Below, piece by piece: positions 25,175 through 35,511 of a stretch of DNA of 47,735 nt (positions are counted from its first letter, which is position 1; every line of letters begins with the position of its first letter). Source of the DNA: Bacteroidia bacterium (GTDB taxonomy: Bacteria > Bacteroidota > Bacteroidia > UKL13-3); the NCBI GenBank assembly GCA_025454975.1, contig JALONK010000021.1:1-47735 (forward strand). The letters run 5' to 3'. The position numbers and the translations under genes are program-made. The notes beneath the pieces are model-generated. The model searched no databases and was not told the origin of the DNA. It saw nothing but the letters and a program-made list of their open reading frames with translations.

Positions 25175-27652
25175 TTAAAAATAAACCTGTAAACGAAGGT
25201 TCAAACGTCGGTTTGTTAGATAATTAGGAACAGCCCACGTTCTGGCTTCTACATCCTGTATCCATAAATGAGATATGGTATTGTTAATTCCCAATAAGTT
25301 AAAAACATCCAGTCCTATCCAAGCCGAACGGATGTGCTTTTTCCAGCCCTTCTTTTCCTTATCATCTTCATTTACCAACATACGTAAAAAGCCTATATCA
25401 ACTCGCCTATACGATGGCATCCTTAAGGTATCCGCATACCGATTTCTGTCGGGCGGACCGAAGGGCAAACCGGTTCCAAAAACTACAGTAAGATTAACTT
25501 TAAATTTGTCGTTATTAGGTAGATAATCCTGAAAAAACATACTAAAGGTTACCCGTTGGTCGGTTGGACGAGGTACATAACCCGGTTTCACTCTATTCCC
25601 TGAACGATCGGTTACCACTGCACTTGGAATGCGTTCTTGGGTTTGCATCACACTCATACTCATCCAACTTTCCACACCTTTAACAAATTCGCCATTAACA
25701 CGCATATCAATACCAGTTGCATATCCCTCAGCGATGTTATCAGCATAATATCTTATGCGCACATTATCTATTTCGTAAGGAATCAAATTCGACATTTGTT
25801 TATAATACACTTCGGCAAAAAGTTTAAATGGACGTTTCCATACTTTTATATTCATATCGGCTCCCAACACATAATGGATTGTTCGTTGAGCTCGAATATT
25901 TTTATTAAGCACACCATCAAAATCTCTTAACTCGCGATAAAACGGTGGTTGATAATAAAATCCCCAAGCAGCTTTTATCACAATATCTCGTTTTAAAGGT
26001 TGATTAATTAATCCATTTCTTACTCCTCTATTATGTTTTCTATTGGGTTCAATACTCATTTGTACCCTTGGACTGATTACATTTTCGTTATTAAAACTCC
26101 ACCAATTTGTTCTTACACCATACGTTACATTCCAGTTATAATTTCTATTTAATAAATGACTATGTTGAATATAACCACTATAGCGGAATGAGTTTAAGTT
26201 TATAGAAGTATTTAAATAATTACTCACTACAGGCATTCCGTTTACTTGTGAGGGCTGCGAAAACCCAAGTGAGTCTCTAAATTGCCATTCATTAATTTTA
26301 TCAAATACTTGTTCTGATTGAAATTGCCCTCCCCACTGTATGGTACCATTTTTTATATAGTGTGTACCCCGATGTCCGATATTAAAAACGGTAACATCAA
26401 GTCGATTTCTTGCGTGATTTAGGAAATATCCGATTCCCTTCGTTGCTCTAGCTCGTCCGAAATTGTCATTACCAAAATCAGTTTCTACTTCTTCCAATCT
26501 GTAAGCTCCTTCTACAGTAAAAAGTTCGCCTTCATTGCTATTAAAAATACTACTTGTAAGTTTTAGGCTTGTTCGTTTATTAGGAGCCCAAGTTAATGCA
26601 AGTGCACCTGTCCCTGTGCGGTATTGCATTTTGTCCTGACCTTCAAAAAACATTCGCAATTGTAATGCTTGGTTAACTGTACCAAAAACAGTTTCTCGAT
26701 TTTCGGGAACTACTAAAAATACATTATTGGCATAGCTGGCCAACATACTTAAACTTAAGTTACTTAATATTTGCCAAGTAACTAATGATTGAATATCTGT
26801 AAAATTAGGGCGATAATCACCCGAAACATCAAGAGTTTGTAAGATATATTGGTTAGTCCAATACCTTGCACTGATTAAATAATTAAAACGGTGATTTTTG
26901 GTTAATCCTTCCACATGACCTGTTGCACCCATTAATCCAACACTTGCCGATGAGGCGAATTTTTTAGGGGTTTTATATTTTATATCCAACACCGAAGAAA
27001 GTTTATCTCCATAACGAGCCTCAAACCCACCGGCCGAAAACGTTATGTTTTGAACCAATTCAGGATGTATAAAACTTAATCCTTCTTGTTGTCCGGAGCG
27101 TGGCAAAAATGGCCGATATATTTCAATGTCATTCACATAAATTAAATTCTCATCATAATTACCTCCCCTCACATTGTATTGAGAACTAAGTTCGTTGTTG
27201 GAAGTAACGCCTGCCAAAGTTTTTAAAATACTTTCGAAGCTTCCGCTTACGTTAGGCATTTGTTTTATTTCTTTGATATCAATATTGTAGGTACTTACTT
27301 TTTCACGATTCAGTTCTTCTAACTTAACAAACTGTTTAATAAGTAAAGAAGTAGGTAAAATTACGTTTATCTGTTTGGTTTGATTTGGTTGAAGAGGCGC
27401 AATATCAAGTTGTATAATTCTACCAACATGACTAACTATGATATTAAGCTTTGTATTTGCTGGAACAGTAATTGAAAATGAGCCGGCCTCATCTGAAACT
27501 CCTAAAACACCTACCCCTGATAATTGAATGGATGCATCACTGATTTTATTTCCTGAGCTATCAGTTATGGTTCCAAATAAGGTAGCCTGTTGACCATTTG
27601 CTTGGAGCATGGCCAACATTAACAAACTCATAAAAACACAAAACCGAATCAA
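25175..27652 (-). CDS. TonB-dependent receptor with carboxypeptidase-regulatory-like N-terminal domain
   Basis: Outer-membrane transporter of 825 residues driven by TonB. A signal peptide ends near QANGQQ. A CarboxypepD_reg-like domain covers about 24-105 (FGTITDSSGNKISDASIQLS). The plug domain (about 130-240) contains the Bacteroidota-typical YNVRGGNYDENLIYVNDIEI. A long beta-barrel ends in an aromatic-terminated strand (RRLNLRLQVYF). It is not SusC-like in length and has no SusD partner, so the substrate is not predictable. It starts 23 bases after rpe on the same strand, and the two are probably co-transcribed. Confidence 0.9.
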   Translation of the reverse strand: MIRFCVFMSLLMLAMLQANGQQATLFGTITDSSGNKISDASIQLSGVGVLGVSDEAGSFSITVPANTKLNIIVSHVGRIIQLDIAPLQPNQTKQINVILPTSLLIKQFVKLEELNREKVSTYNIDIKEIKQMPNVSGSFESILKTLAGVTSNNELSSQYNVRGGNYDENLIYVNDIEIYRPFLPRSGQQEGLSFIHPELVQNITFSAGGFEARYGDKLSSVLDIKYKTPKKFASSASVGLMGATGHVEGLTKNHRFNYLISARYWTNQYILQTLDVSGDYRPNFTDIQSLVTWQILSNLSLSMLASYANNVFLVVPENRETVFGTVNQALQLRMFFEGQDKMQYRTGTGALALTWAPNKRTSLKLTSSIFNSNEGELFTVEGAYRLEEVETDFGNDNFGRARATKGIGYFLNHARNRLDVTVFNIGHRGTHYIKNGTIQWGGQFQSEQVFDKINEWQFRDSLGFSQPSQVNGMPVVSNYLNTSINLNSFRYSGYIQHSHLLNRNYNWNVTYGVRTNWWSFNNENVISPRVQMSIEPNRKHNRGVRNGLINQPLKRDIVIKAAWGFYYQPPFYRELRDFDGVLNKNIRAQRTIHYVLGADMNIKVWKRPFKLFAEVYYKQMSNLIPYEIDNVRIRYYADNIAEGYATGIDMRVNGEFVKGVESWMSMSVMQTQERIPSAVVTDRSGNRVKPGYVPRPTDQRVTFSMFFQDYLPNNDKFKVNLTVVFGTGLPFGPPDRNRYADTLRMPSYRRVDIGFLRMLVNEDDKEKKGWKKHIRSAWIGLDVFNLLGINNTISHLWIQDVEARTWAVPNYLTNRRLNLRLQVYF

Positions 27653-27675
27653 TAGTGAAATAACGATTAAAAACT

Positions 27676-28341
27676 TTATAACGTATGTGAACCGATTTGT
27701 TTTAAATCGGAAATAGTTTTAAGAGGGTCGGCCGATGAAAATACAAAGTTCCCGGCAACCAAAACATCAGCACCTGCTTCAATCAATAACGGTGCATTGT
27801 TGATATTAACACCGCCATCAATTTCTATTTTTGCCGAACTTCCGCTGTCGTTAATTAATTGTTTCAGCCGTTTTACTTTTTGATAAGTTTGGGGTATAAA
27901 TGATTGTCCGCCAAAACCAGGATTTACACTCATCACACAAACTAAATCGGCTTGTGTAATAATATCAGTTAACAACTCTACACTTGTATGTGGATTTATT
28001 GCTATCCCTGCCTGCATACCTGCTTCTTTAATTGCATGCAAGGTTCGATGTAAGTGCTGACAAGCTTCTAGATGCACAGTTAAGATATCTGCACCCGCAT
28101 TTTTAAAATCTTGAATATACCTGTCGGGTTCAACAATCATTAAATGAACATCAAGGGGTTTAGTTGCATGCTTTTTAATGGCTTTAACAACAGGGAATCC
28201 AAATGAGATATTTGGAACAAAAACACCATCCATGATATCAACATGAAACCAATCAGCGGTGCTTTCATTAATCTTTTCTACATCACGTTGGATGTTAGCA
28301 AAATCGGCCGATAAAACGGATGGAGCTATAATTACAGACAT
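27676..28341 (-). CDS. rpe: Ribulose-phosphate 3-epimerase
   Basis: Pentose phosphate pathway enzyme that interconverts ribulose 5-phosphate and xylulose 5-phosphate. It is a 221-residue TIM barrel with IAPSVLSADF at the start, the metal and catalytic motif HVDIMDGVFVPN (His33, Asp35), VHLMIVEPDRY, MSVNPGFGGQ, and IEIDGGVN with the second catalytic Asp near 176. The length is standard. A TATATTCG element ends 7 bases upstream of the ATG (plus 28348-28355), so transcription may start at or next to the start codon. Confidence 0.95.
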   Translation of the reverse strand: MSVIIAPSVLSADFANIQRDVEKINESTADWFHVDIMDGVFVPNISFGFPVVKAIKKHATKPLDVHLMIVEPDRYIQDFKNAGADILTVHLEACQHLHRTLHAIKEAGMQAGIAINPHTSVELLTDIITQADLVCVMSVNPGFGGQSFIPQTYQKVKRLKQLINDSGSSAKIEIDGGVNINNAPLLIEAGADVLVAGNFVFSSADPLKTISDLKQIGSHTL

Positions 28342-28395
28342 ATTGGGCGAATATACAACACCATTTTAAATAAACGAATGATGCATTTATGTAAC

Positions 28396-28896
28396 TTAAT
28401 CCAGCCATCTCTCTTTTTCTAATTGATCAATAACCCATTTCCAATCATAATTTGCATTAATTTTAAATCCTCTAACGCCGGCTCCCTCAGCAGCTTCCAC
28501 ATCGCGGGGGGTGTCACCAATCAAAATTGCCTCTTCCGCCTTGTATTCAAATCTAGCTAAAGCCTTTTGTACCATACCACTTTTAGGTTTTCTGCAAATA
28601 CATTGGCTGTAATATGGATGGTGTGGGCAGTAGTAAATTTCTTCGAAATAGATATCCTCAACAGCCAATGCTTCTTTAAGCTTTTCGTGGATTTCGTTTA
28701 AGTCGTGATGGGTATATTTACGTTTATGAATACCACTTTGGTTGGTTACAATAACAAATTTACATCCTGCATTTTTAAGACGTTTAAGGTTTGGAATTAC
28801 ATGCGGAAGCAACTCAAACTCCTCTTTATTTGTGATATAATCACCAATTTCACGGTTTAACACACCGTCGCGATCAAGCAATACTAACTTTTTCAT
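28396..28896 (-). CDS. gmhB: HAD-IIIA phosphatase, D-glycero-manno-heptose 1,7-bisphosphate 7-phosphatase type
   Basis: Phosphatase that likely removes the 7-phosphate of heptose bisphosphate in LPS inner-core heptose biosynthesis. The start at 28896 gives MKKLVLLDRDGVLNRE with the HAD nucleophile/acid pair Asp8 and Asp10; an upstream in-frame ATG adds only six poor residues. Further motifs are VTNQSGI, a zinc loop YYCPHHPYYSQCICRKP, and GDTPRDVEAAEGAG. The length of 166 residues fits GmhB. A related HAD-IIIA role (e.g. histidinol-phosphate phosphatase-like) is less likely given the zinc loop. It is divergent from the glycosyltransferase at 28970. Confidence 0.83.
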   Translation of the reverse strand: MKKLVLLDRDGVLNREIGDYITNKEEFELLPHVIPNLKRLKNAGCKFVIVTNQSGIHKRKYTHHDLNEIHEKLKEALAVEDIYFEEIYYCPHHPYYSQCICRKPKSGMVQKALARFEYKAEEAILIGDTPRDVEAAEGAGVRGFKINANYDWKWVIDQLEKERWLD

Positions 28897-28919
28897 AACG
28901 TAACGAAATAACAAATAAA

Positions 28920-28950
28920 TTGCCTATTTTAGGGATTAATAATATTATTG
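28920..28950 (+). promoter_or_regulatory. Putative promoter of the polyprenol-phosphate mannosyltransferase gene
   Basis: TTG at 28920-28922, a 20-base spacer and TATTATTG at 28943-28950 (one mismatch to TAnnTTTG) lie 19 bases before the TTG start codon at 28970. Confidence 0.5.
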
Positions 28951-28969
28951 AAGAAAAAAAATTATTTCC

Positions 28970-29704
28970 TTGTCAAATCGCATCGTAATTGTTCCCACCT
29001 ATAACGAACTGGATAATATCAACCAGATCATTGACGCTGTATTTAGTTTACCGGTGCCATTTGATATGCTGGTAGTAGATGATAATTCACCGGATGGCAC
29101 AGCTGATCAGGTAAAAATGAAGCAACAACAATATTCTGGACTTCATCTACTTTCAAGGAAAGGTAAAAATGGATTAGGAACTGCTTATATTGAAGGTTTT
29201 AAATGGTGCATTCAAAGACAATACGAATATATCTTTGAAATGGATGCCGATTTTAGTCATAACCCTAATGACTTAATAAAACTTTATGAAGGATGCACTG
29301 CACATGAAGGAATGACGGTTGGCAGCAGATATGTTACCGGGGTAAATGTGGTGAATTGGCCTATGAGTAGAGTTATGCTTTCATTTTTTGCCAGTAAATA
29401 TGTACGATTTATTACCGGATTAAACATTCATGATACCACAGCAGGATTTGTTTGTTACCACAGAAAAGTTTTAGAAACTATAAACCTTGATAAGATTAGA
29501 TTTAAAGGTTATGCCTTTCAAATTGAAATGAAATTTACTGCATGGAAACATGGATTTCAGGTTACTGAAGTTCCCATCATATTCACCGACAGAACAAGAG
29601 GCCAATCAAAAATATCTAAGGGAATTATAAAAGAAGCTGTTTGGGGGGTAATAACCATGAAAATAAAAAGCCTTTTTAAAACATATAAACAAATTTCTAA
29701 ATAA
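28970..29704 (+). CDS. Polyprenol-phosphate mannosyltransferase (DPM1-like GT2)
   Basis: GT-A glycosyltransferase of family 2 that probably makes polyprenyl-phosphate-mannose or -glucose as a lipid-linked sugar donor. RIVIVPTYNELDNI, VVDDNSPDGT (Asp37, Asp38), the metal motif EMDADFSH (Asp92, Asp94) and TVGSRYVTG are canonical for DPM1-like enzymes. There is no C-terminal membrane anchor, as in the short human DPM1 type. The start must be TTG at 28970. An in-frame TGA lies at 28949, no ATG follows it, and the next ATG (residue 33) would remove the nucleotide-binding strand. Confidence 0.88.
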   Translation: MSNRIVIVPTYNELDNINQIIDAVFSLPVPFDMLVVDDNSPDGTADQVKMKQQQYSGLHLLSRKGKNGLGTAYIEGFKWCIQRQYEYIFEMDADFSHNPNDLIKLYEGCTAHEGMTVGSRYVTGVNVVNWPMSRVMLSFFASKYVRFITGLNIHDTTAGFVCYHRKVLETINLDKIRFKGYAFQIEMKFTAWKHGFQVTEVPIIFTDRTRGQSKISKGIIKEAVWGVITMKIKSLFKTYKQISK

Positions 29705-29720
29705 GGTAAATTCTGATTTG

Positions 29721-32189
29721 TTAAAGGCTATTTCTATTTAAGGCTTGCAATAAGTTATAAAGTAAATCATTGGGTTGAAATGGTTTCATTACATAACCGC
29801 ACATTCCTATGGCTGTTATTTTTTCCTTAACTTCACTTTTTTCTGCTGCTGTTATAGCTAGGATTCTAGCATCCGGATGTTGTTTTATAATAATGGATGC
29901 TGCGTCGTAACCATCCATAATTGGCATATGCAAATCCATCAATACCAAATCAAATATTTGGTTATTATAAGCCTCAACAGCCTCTTTACCGTTATTTGCA
30001 ACTGTAATTTCAACACCCCACTTTAATAGAAATTGTTTGATTACATGAACATTAATTTGGTTATCTTCTGCAAGTAAAATACGTTTACCTTTTAAACCTG
30101 ATGCTTCATTTTCAGGTTTTTTTATGGTGGAAAGATGCAAGATTTGACTACTTTCTGCCAATTGAAGTTCAAAGCTAAATACAGAACCTTTGCCTGGTTC
30201 CGACTCAAGTTTTAAAGTTGAGCCCATGTGTTCTAATAATCTTTTACTAATAGCTAAGCCTAATCCTGTTCCACCATAAATCCTTGTAGTGCGCGAGTCG
30301 GCTTGCTCAAATGGATTAAAAATTTTATTGATGTCTTCATTGCTAATTCCAATTCCTGTATCCAAAACACTAAAAGTTATGGCATAAACACCATTACGAT
30401 AACCATTCTGTTTTACTGCAATGGTTACACTGCCGTTATTCGTAAACTTAATAGCATTACTTACCAAATTACTTAATATTTGATTCAGGTGTAATTGATC
30501 GCCTGTAATTACTTCAGGCAATAAGCTGTCCCAGTTTAATGAAAGATTGATATTTTTTTCTTTCGATTTAAACTCGTAAAGCTCTATGATTTGCGTTAAT
30601 ACTTCTTTTAAATTAAATGGTATTTGCTGCACCGGCATTTTACCGGATTCAATGCGTGTTAAATCTAATACATCATTTAAAAGTGCTAATAAATGGTCGG
30701 ATGAACTTTTTAATATGCGTAGATTTTCCTTGACTTTTTCTTTTTCAGACTGTTCTTCATTTAACAAATTTGCTAACCCTATAATTGCATTTAATGGTGT
30801 TCTAATTTCATGACTCATTACCGATAAGAACCTGGTTTTGGCAATAGCTGCGCTTTCAGCTTCCTTTTGTGCCTTCGCCGTTTCGAAGTTACGTTGAATA
30901 AGTTCTTTGTTTTGAAATAAAATTTGTTCTTGTTGTAGGTGTAATTTCTGATTTAACTTCTTAATCCTATAGTAGTTAATTAAAAACAACATAAAAACTA
31001 AAACAAGACCGGCTAAAATAGTTGCCGTAAGTCGTTGTGAAAATATTTCTTGTTGTAATTTATTGTTCTTATCATTTATCTCAGCTATACTTTTTTGCCA
31101 TTCTGATTGTTTATTTAATTGATCTATCTCCAGGTTTAATTCATTAAGTCGTAACGAATCATTGTAGGCATGCATAAGTTTTATTGCTTCATAAGCAAGT
31201 TTATAGTTTCCTATCTGATTGTAATAAATGTGTCTTATACGAAAGTTCTCAGCCCTTACATCAAGTAATGTATATTTTTTAGCAATAGACAAGGCCTCAT
31301 CAAGCATGGGTAAAACCCTTTCAGTATTAACATATATATAGGCTTCAGCTAAATTATTTATGGTGTTTGCGTATCCTTTTATATTGTCTATGCGCTTTTT
31401 AATTCCTGCCGATTTATTTAAAAAAAGAATGGCTTTATTATACTCCTTCAACAATAAATAACTTACTCCAACATTGTTGTATGAATCAGCAATGTTTATT
31501 GAGTCGCCCGACTTTAAATCAAAATCTAGGACGAGGCTAAAATATTTTAGTGCCTGCGGGTATTGTTTTAATTCGGTATAATTTATCCCGAGGTTATTTA
31601 TTGATGCAATATATCCTTGTTGATCATTAATGCTATCAGCTAGTATGCGCGCTTTATTGAAATAACTTTCAGCTATTTTATATTTCTTTTGAATTTGATA
31701 GATCAAACCAAGGTTTAAACTTTGATTCATTACTCCCAAGGCAAACTTAGTAGATTCATAAATTCTGTACGCTTCAAAATATGCTATTGCTGCAAGTCGA
31801 TACTGACCAAGCATCTCATAGGCAATACCTTTTTGAGCAGATGCTTCGGCAGCTATTTTAAAAGCATCAACCTTTATTGCTTTTTTATACACCTGATCAC
31901 AAATTAAAATTGAAGAATCATATTGACTCAACCTATTATAATAGCGACCATTAAACAACAATAATTGAAGTGAAAATGTATCAGAATAGCGTTCTTGTTC
32001 GAAGGCTTTTATGGCCTGTTTATGCACTTCACGAGCTTTAGCAGGGTCATTATTTATTAATGCTTGTGCTGTTTTCAATAACACTTCTGCATTATTTGAA
32101 GGTTGTGCCGAAGCGTGAAAATCAGCAAGAACAAAAAGGGGTAATATCAATAAGTAAATTAAAGGCATGAATTGGCTGGCAATATACAA
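29721..32189 (-). CDS. TPR-containing hybrid sensor histidine kinase/response regulator
   Basis: 822-residue signalling protein. After a signal peptide (start possibly at residue 8, MPLIYLLILPLFVLAD), periplasmic TPR repeats fill about 40-350 (ANTINNLAEAYIYV, ASINNLGINYTELKQYPQAL). A coiled coil, one transmembrane helix at about 388-410, HisKA with His460 (SVMSHEIRTPLNAIIG) and HATPase_c (N-box NQILSNLVSNAIKFT, G1 DTGIGIS, G2 GGTGLGLAISK) come next. A C-terminal receiver has Asp752 (LVLMDLHMPIMDG) and Lys in MKPFQP. All catalytic motifs are intact. No partner gene is adjacent, so the ligand and output are unknown. It converges on the mannosyltransferase with a 16-base gap and no visible terminator. 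Confidence 0.9.
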   Translation of the reverse strand: MYIASQFMPLIYLLILPLFVLADFHASAQPSNNAEVLLKTAQALINNDPAKAREVHKQAIKAFEQERYSDTFSLQLLLFNGRYYNRLSQYDSSILICDQVYKKAIKVDAFKIAAEASAQKGIAYEMLGQYRLAAIAYFEAYRIYESTKFALGVMNQSLNLGLIYQIQKKYKIAESYFNKARILADSINDQQGYIASINNLGINYTELKQYPQALKYFSLVLDFDLKSGDSINIADSYNNVGVSYLLLKEYNKAILFLNKSAGIKKRIDNIKGYANTINNLAEAYIYVNTERVLPMLDEALSIAKKYTLLDVRAENFRIRHIYYNQIGNYKLAYEAIKLMHAYNDSLRLNELNLEIDQLNKQSEWQKSIAEINDKNNKLQQEIFSQRLTATILAGLVLVFMLFLINYYRIKKLNQKLHLQQEQILFQNKELIQRNFETAKAQKEAESAAIAKTRFLSVMSHEIRTPLNAIIGLANLLNEEQSEKEKVKENLRILKSSSDHLLALLNDVLDLTRIESGKMPVQQIPFNLKEVLTQIIELYEFKSKEKNINLSLNWDSLLPEVITGDQLHLNQILSNLVSNAIKFTNNGSVTIAVKQNGYRNGVYAITFSVLDTGIGISNEDINKIFNPFEQADSRTTRIYGGTGLGLAISKRLLEHMGSTLKLESEPGKGSVFSFELQLAESSQILHLSTIKKPENEASGLKGKRILLAEDNQINVHVIKQFLLKWGVEITVANNGKEAVEAYNNQIFDLVLMDLHMPIMDGYDAASIIIKQHPDARILAITAAEKSEVKEKITAIGMCGYVMKPFQPNDLLYNLLQALNRNSL

Positions 32190-32219
32190 AAAGAGGTTGC
32201 CCTATTTAAGAGCAACCTC
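32187..32219 (-). terminator. Intrinsic terminator of the atpDC operon
   Basis: GAGGTTGC (32193-32200) pairs with GCAACCTC (32212-32219). On the minus strand the stem is followed by TTTTTGT. It lies between the atpC stop and the start of the next minus-strand gene, whose first codon it touches. Confidence 0.8.
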
Positions 32220-32262
32220 ACATTTTTTATTCTTTAACTTCTTTTACTTGTTATAAATCAGA

Positions 32263-32499
32263 TTATAACAATATAGTTACTTTATTATTAAGCACCTCAA
32301 CAACACCTCCGTCATTTACTTGAATTGACGCAGTTTTACCGTCGCTTTCTTTCACCCTTATGTTCTCATTTTTCAATGTGGTGATTAATGGCGCGTGATT
32401 GTTTAAAATTTCTAACAAACCTGTCTCACCCGGTACAACTACTGAAGTAACTTCTCCTTTAAATAATATTTTATCCGGAGATATAATTTCGAGATGCAT
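32263..32499 (-). CDS. atpC: F1 ATP synthase subunit epsilon
   Basis: Short epsilon subunit (78 residues) consisting only of the N-terminal beta-sandwich: MHLEIISPDKILFKGEVTSV, VVPGETGLLEILNNHAPLI and the closing NNKVTILL strand. The C-terminal helical hairpin that regulates ATP hydrolysis in E. coli is missing, as is usual for Bacteroidota AtpC. It lies 19 bases after atpD in a two-gene operon. Confidence 0.94.
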   Translation of the reverse strand: MHLEIISPDKILFKGEVTSVVVPGETGLLEILNNHAPLITTLKNENIRVKESDGKTASIQVNDGGVVEVLNNKVTILL

Positions 32500-32518
32500 A
32501 ATCTGATTATTAACTTAA

Positions 32519-34042
<1,524 letters not shown>

Positions 34043-34057
34043 TTAATTTTCGTGCGG

Positions 34058-34087
34058 CAAAGTTAACTTTTACTATAAAATATCAAA
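34058..34087 (-). promoter_or_regulatory. Bacteroidota-type promoter of atpD
   Basis: On the minus strand TTTG (plus 34084-34087), an 18-base spacer and TAACTTTG (plus 34058-34065) match the consensus. The 5' leader would be about 25-28 bases. Confidence 0.72.
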
Positions 34088-34114
34088 CCAAAATTTAATC
34101 ATATATTCGATTCT

Positions 34115-34711
34115 ATGCACAAAATTCAACCTAACCTTTATTTAAATGGTGATGTAACATTGGTTGCACAGTTATTATTGGGTAAAAAATTATGTACAAG
34201 CATCAATGGTTATTATTGTAGTGGAATGATAACAGAAACTGAGGCTTACGCCGGTATAAATGATAAAGCAAGTCATGCCTACAACCATAAACGAAGCTCT
34301 AGAAATGAAGTTATGTATCACAGTGGCGGGATTGCGTATGTGTATTTATGTTATGGATTACATCATCTGTTTAATGTTGTTACTAATGTCGAAGGAATTC
34401 CACATGCAGTTTTGATCAGAGCAATAGAACCAATTGACGGAATTGAATGGATGATTAAACGTAGGAAATATAATAAGATTGACCCTAATTTAAGTAATGG
34501 TCCTGGAAAACTTACACAGGCTTTAGGAATAAATATGGTTGATAATGGTAGCAACCTTAATGGTAAACGTATTTGGATTGAAGAATTTCGCTCTATTCCA
34601 GAACATCAAATAATCAGCACTTCCAGGATAGGTATTGATTATGCAGAGGAGGATGCATTATTGCCTTATAGGTATTATATTCGTAACCATCAATGGATAA
34701 GCAAGAAATGA
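34115..34711 (+). CDS. DNA-3-methyladenine glycosylase (AAG/MPG family)
   Basis: Base-excision repair glycosylase that removes alkylated purines. The 198-residue protein matches the mammalian AAG family rather than Tag or AlkA. The active site ITETEAYAG supplies Glu43 as general base and Tyr45 as the intercalating tyrosine, and His54 matches the conserved His of ASHAY. GGIAYVYLCYGLHHLFNVVT and GPGKLTQALGI are also typical. It is divergent from atpD. Its stop codon overlaps the start of the small ORF behind it (ATGA). Confidence 0.93.
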   Translation: MHKIQPNLYLNGDVTLVAQLLLGKKLCTSINGYYCSGMITETEAYAGINDKASHAYNHKRSSRNEVMYHSGGIAYVYLCYGLHHLFNVVTNVEGIPHAVLIRAIEPIDGIEWMIKRRKYNKIDPNLSNGPGKLTQALGINMVDNGSNLNGKRIWIEEFRSIPEHQIISTSRIGIDYAEEDALLPYRYYIRNHQWISKK

Positions 34712-34872
34712 ATGCTAACAACCAAAATATCTTAAAAAAACTAACACTAATATTAAGCGGATTAGGTTTAATTTCTTTAGGTTTTAAAAGAAACCAAATG
34801 GCAAAATGGGCTTTTGGAGCAGCAATTTTAAGTGCATTTGCAGCTCTATTCAGTTCAAAAATTAATCGTTAA
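34708..34872 (+). CDS. Small two-segment membrane protein, unrecognised
   Basis: A 54-codon ORF whose ATG overlaps the glycosylase stop as ATGA, which favours translational coupling. It reads MNANNQNILKKLTLILSGLG at the start, has two hydrophobic segments (about 10-24 and 35-49) separated by a basic KRNQMAKW loop, and ends in SSKINR. The last 11 bases overlap the end of the convergent thioesterase gene. The helical, non-random composition and the coupling make it a likely real gene. I do not recognise a family. Confidence 0.6.
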   Translation: MNANNQNILKKLTLILSGLGLISLGFKRNQMAKWAFGAAILSAFAALFSSKINR

Positions 34873-35380
34873 TAAACAACGCTTTTAATTCAGTCGCCTC
34901 ATCAGGTTTCATTTTTCCTGCTAATATCAAACGTAATTGACGTCTTCTTAATGCGCCTTCATATCGTTTAACATCTTCTTCATTTTGTGGCTTAAGTTCA
35001 GGAACTTTAACAGGACTTCCATTTCTGTCTAATGCTACAAAAGTATAATAAGCTTCATTGCTTTTAAACTTTTCGCCACTTGGAATATTTTCTGCCCATA
35101 CTGTTATATGAATCTCCATGGAAGTGTTGAATGAACGGGAAACTTTAGATTCTAAGGTAACCACATCACCAAGTCGAATTGATTTTCCGAAACTAACACT
35201 ATCAACCGATGCTGTAACTACTGTTTTGCCACTATGTTTTTGAGCAGCAATTGCAGCCACAATATCCATCCAATGAAGCAATCTACCCCCCATTAAATTA
35301 TTTAAAGTATTGGTATCATTAGGTAAAACCAATTCATTCATTATTGTGAAAGAATCTTGAGGCGTTTTAAAAGCATTCAT
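34862..35380 (-). CDS. Acyl-CoA thioesterase, hotdog fold
   Basis: Hydrolyses acyl-CoA to free acid and CoA; chain-length preference is unknown. The 172-residue protein has one hotdog domain of the YciA/BACH type: NTLNNLMGGRLLHWMDIVAA with the catalytic-loop Asp, HSGKTVVTASVDSVSF, and SKVSRSFNTSMEIHITVWAE. A charged C-terminal helix rich in Arg/Lys/Glu follows (about 135-170). A TAATTTTG -7-like box precedes the start (plus 35386-35393). It is convergent with the glycosylase/small-ORF pair. Confidence 0.88.
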   Translation of the reverse strand: MNAFKTPQDSFTIMNELVLPNDTNTLNNLMGGRLLHWMDIVAAIAAQKHSGKTVVTASVDSVSFGKSIRLGDVVTLESKVSRSFNTSMEIHITVWAENIPSGEKFKSNEAYYTFVALDRNGSPVKVPELKPQNEEDVKRYEGALRRRQLRLILAGKMKPDEATELKALFIND

Positions 35381-35432
35381 GAAAGCAAAATTAACTAAGT
35401 ATATACAATATCATAATGGCTGAAGCATATAA

Positions 35433-35472
35433 AATAAAAAACGGTCTGCAAAACAATGTTTTACAGACCGTT
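35433..35472 (-). terminator. Intrinsic terminator of the giant adhesin gene
   Basis: AACGGTCTG (35440-35448) pairs with CAGACCGTT (35464-35472), and an inner AAAC/GTTT extends the stem. On the minus strand it is followed by TTTTTTATTTTA. It lies 39 bases beyond the stop at 35512. Confidence 0.88.
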
Positions 35473-35511
35473 CGATATTAACTTAGAAAATATCGGTGAT
35501 AATCTAAGGAA

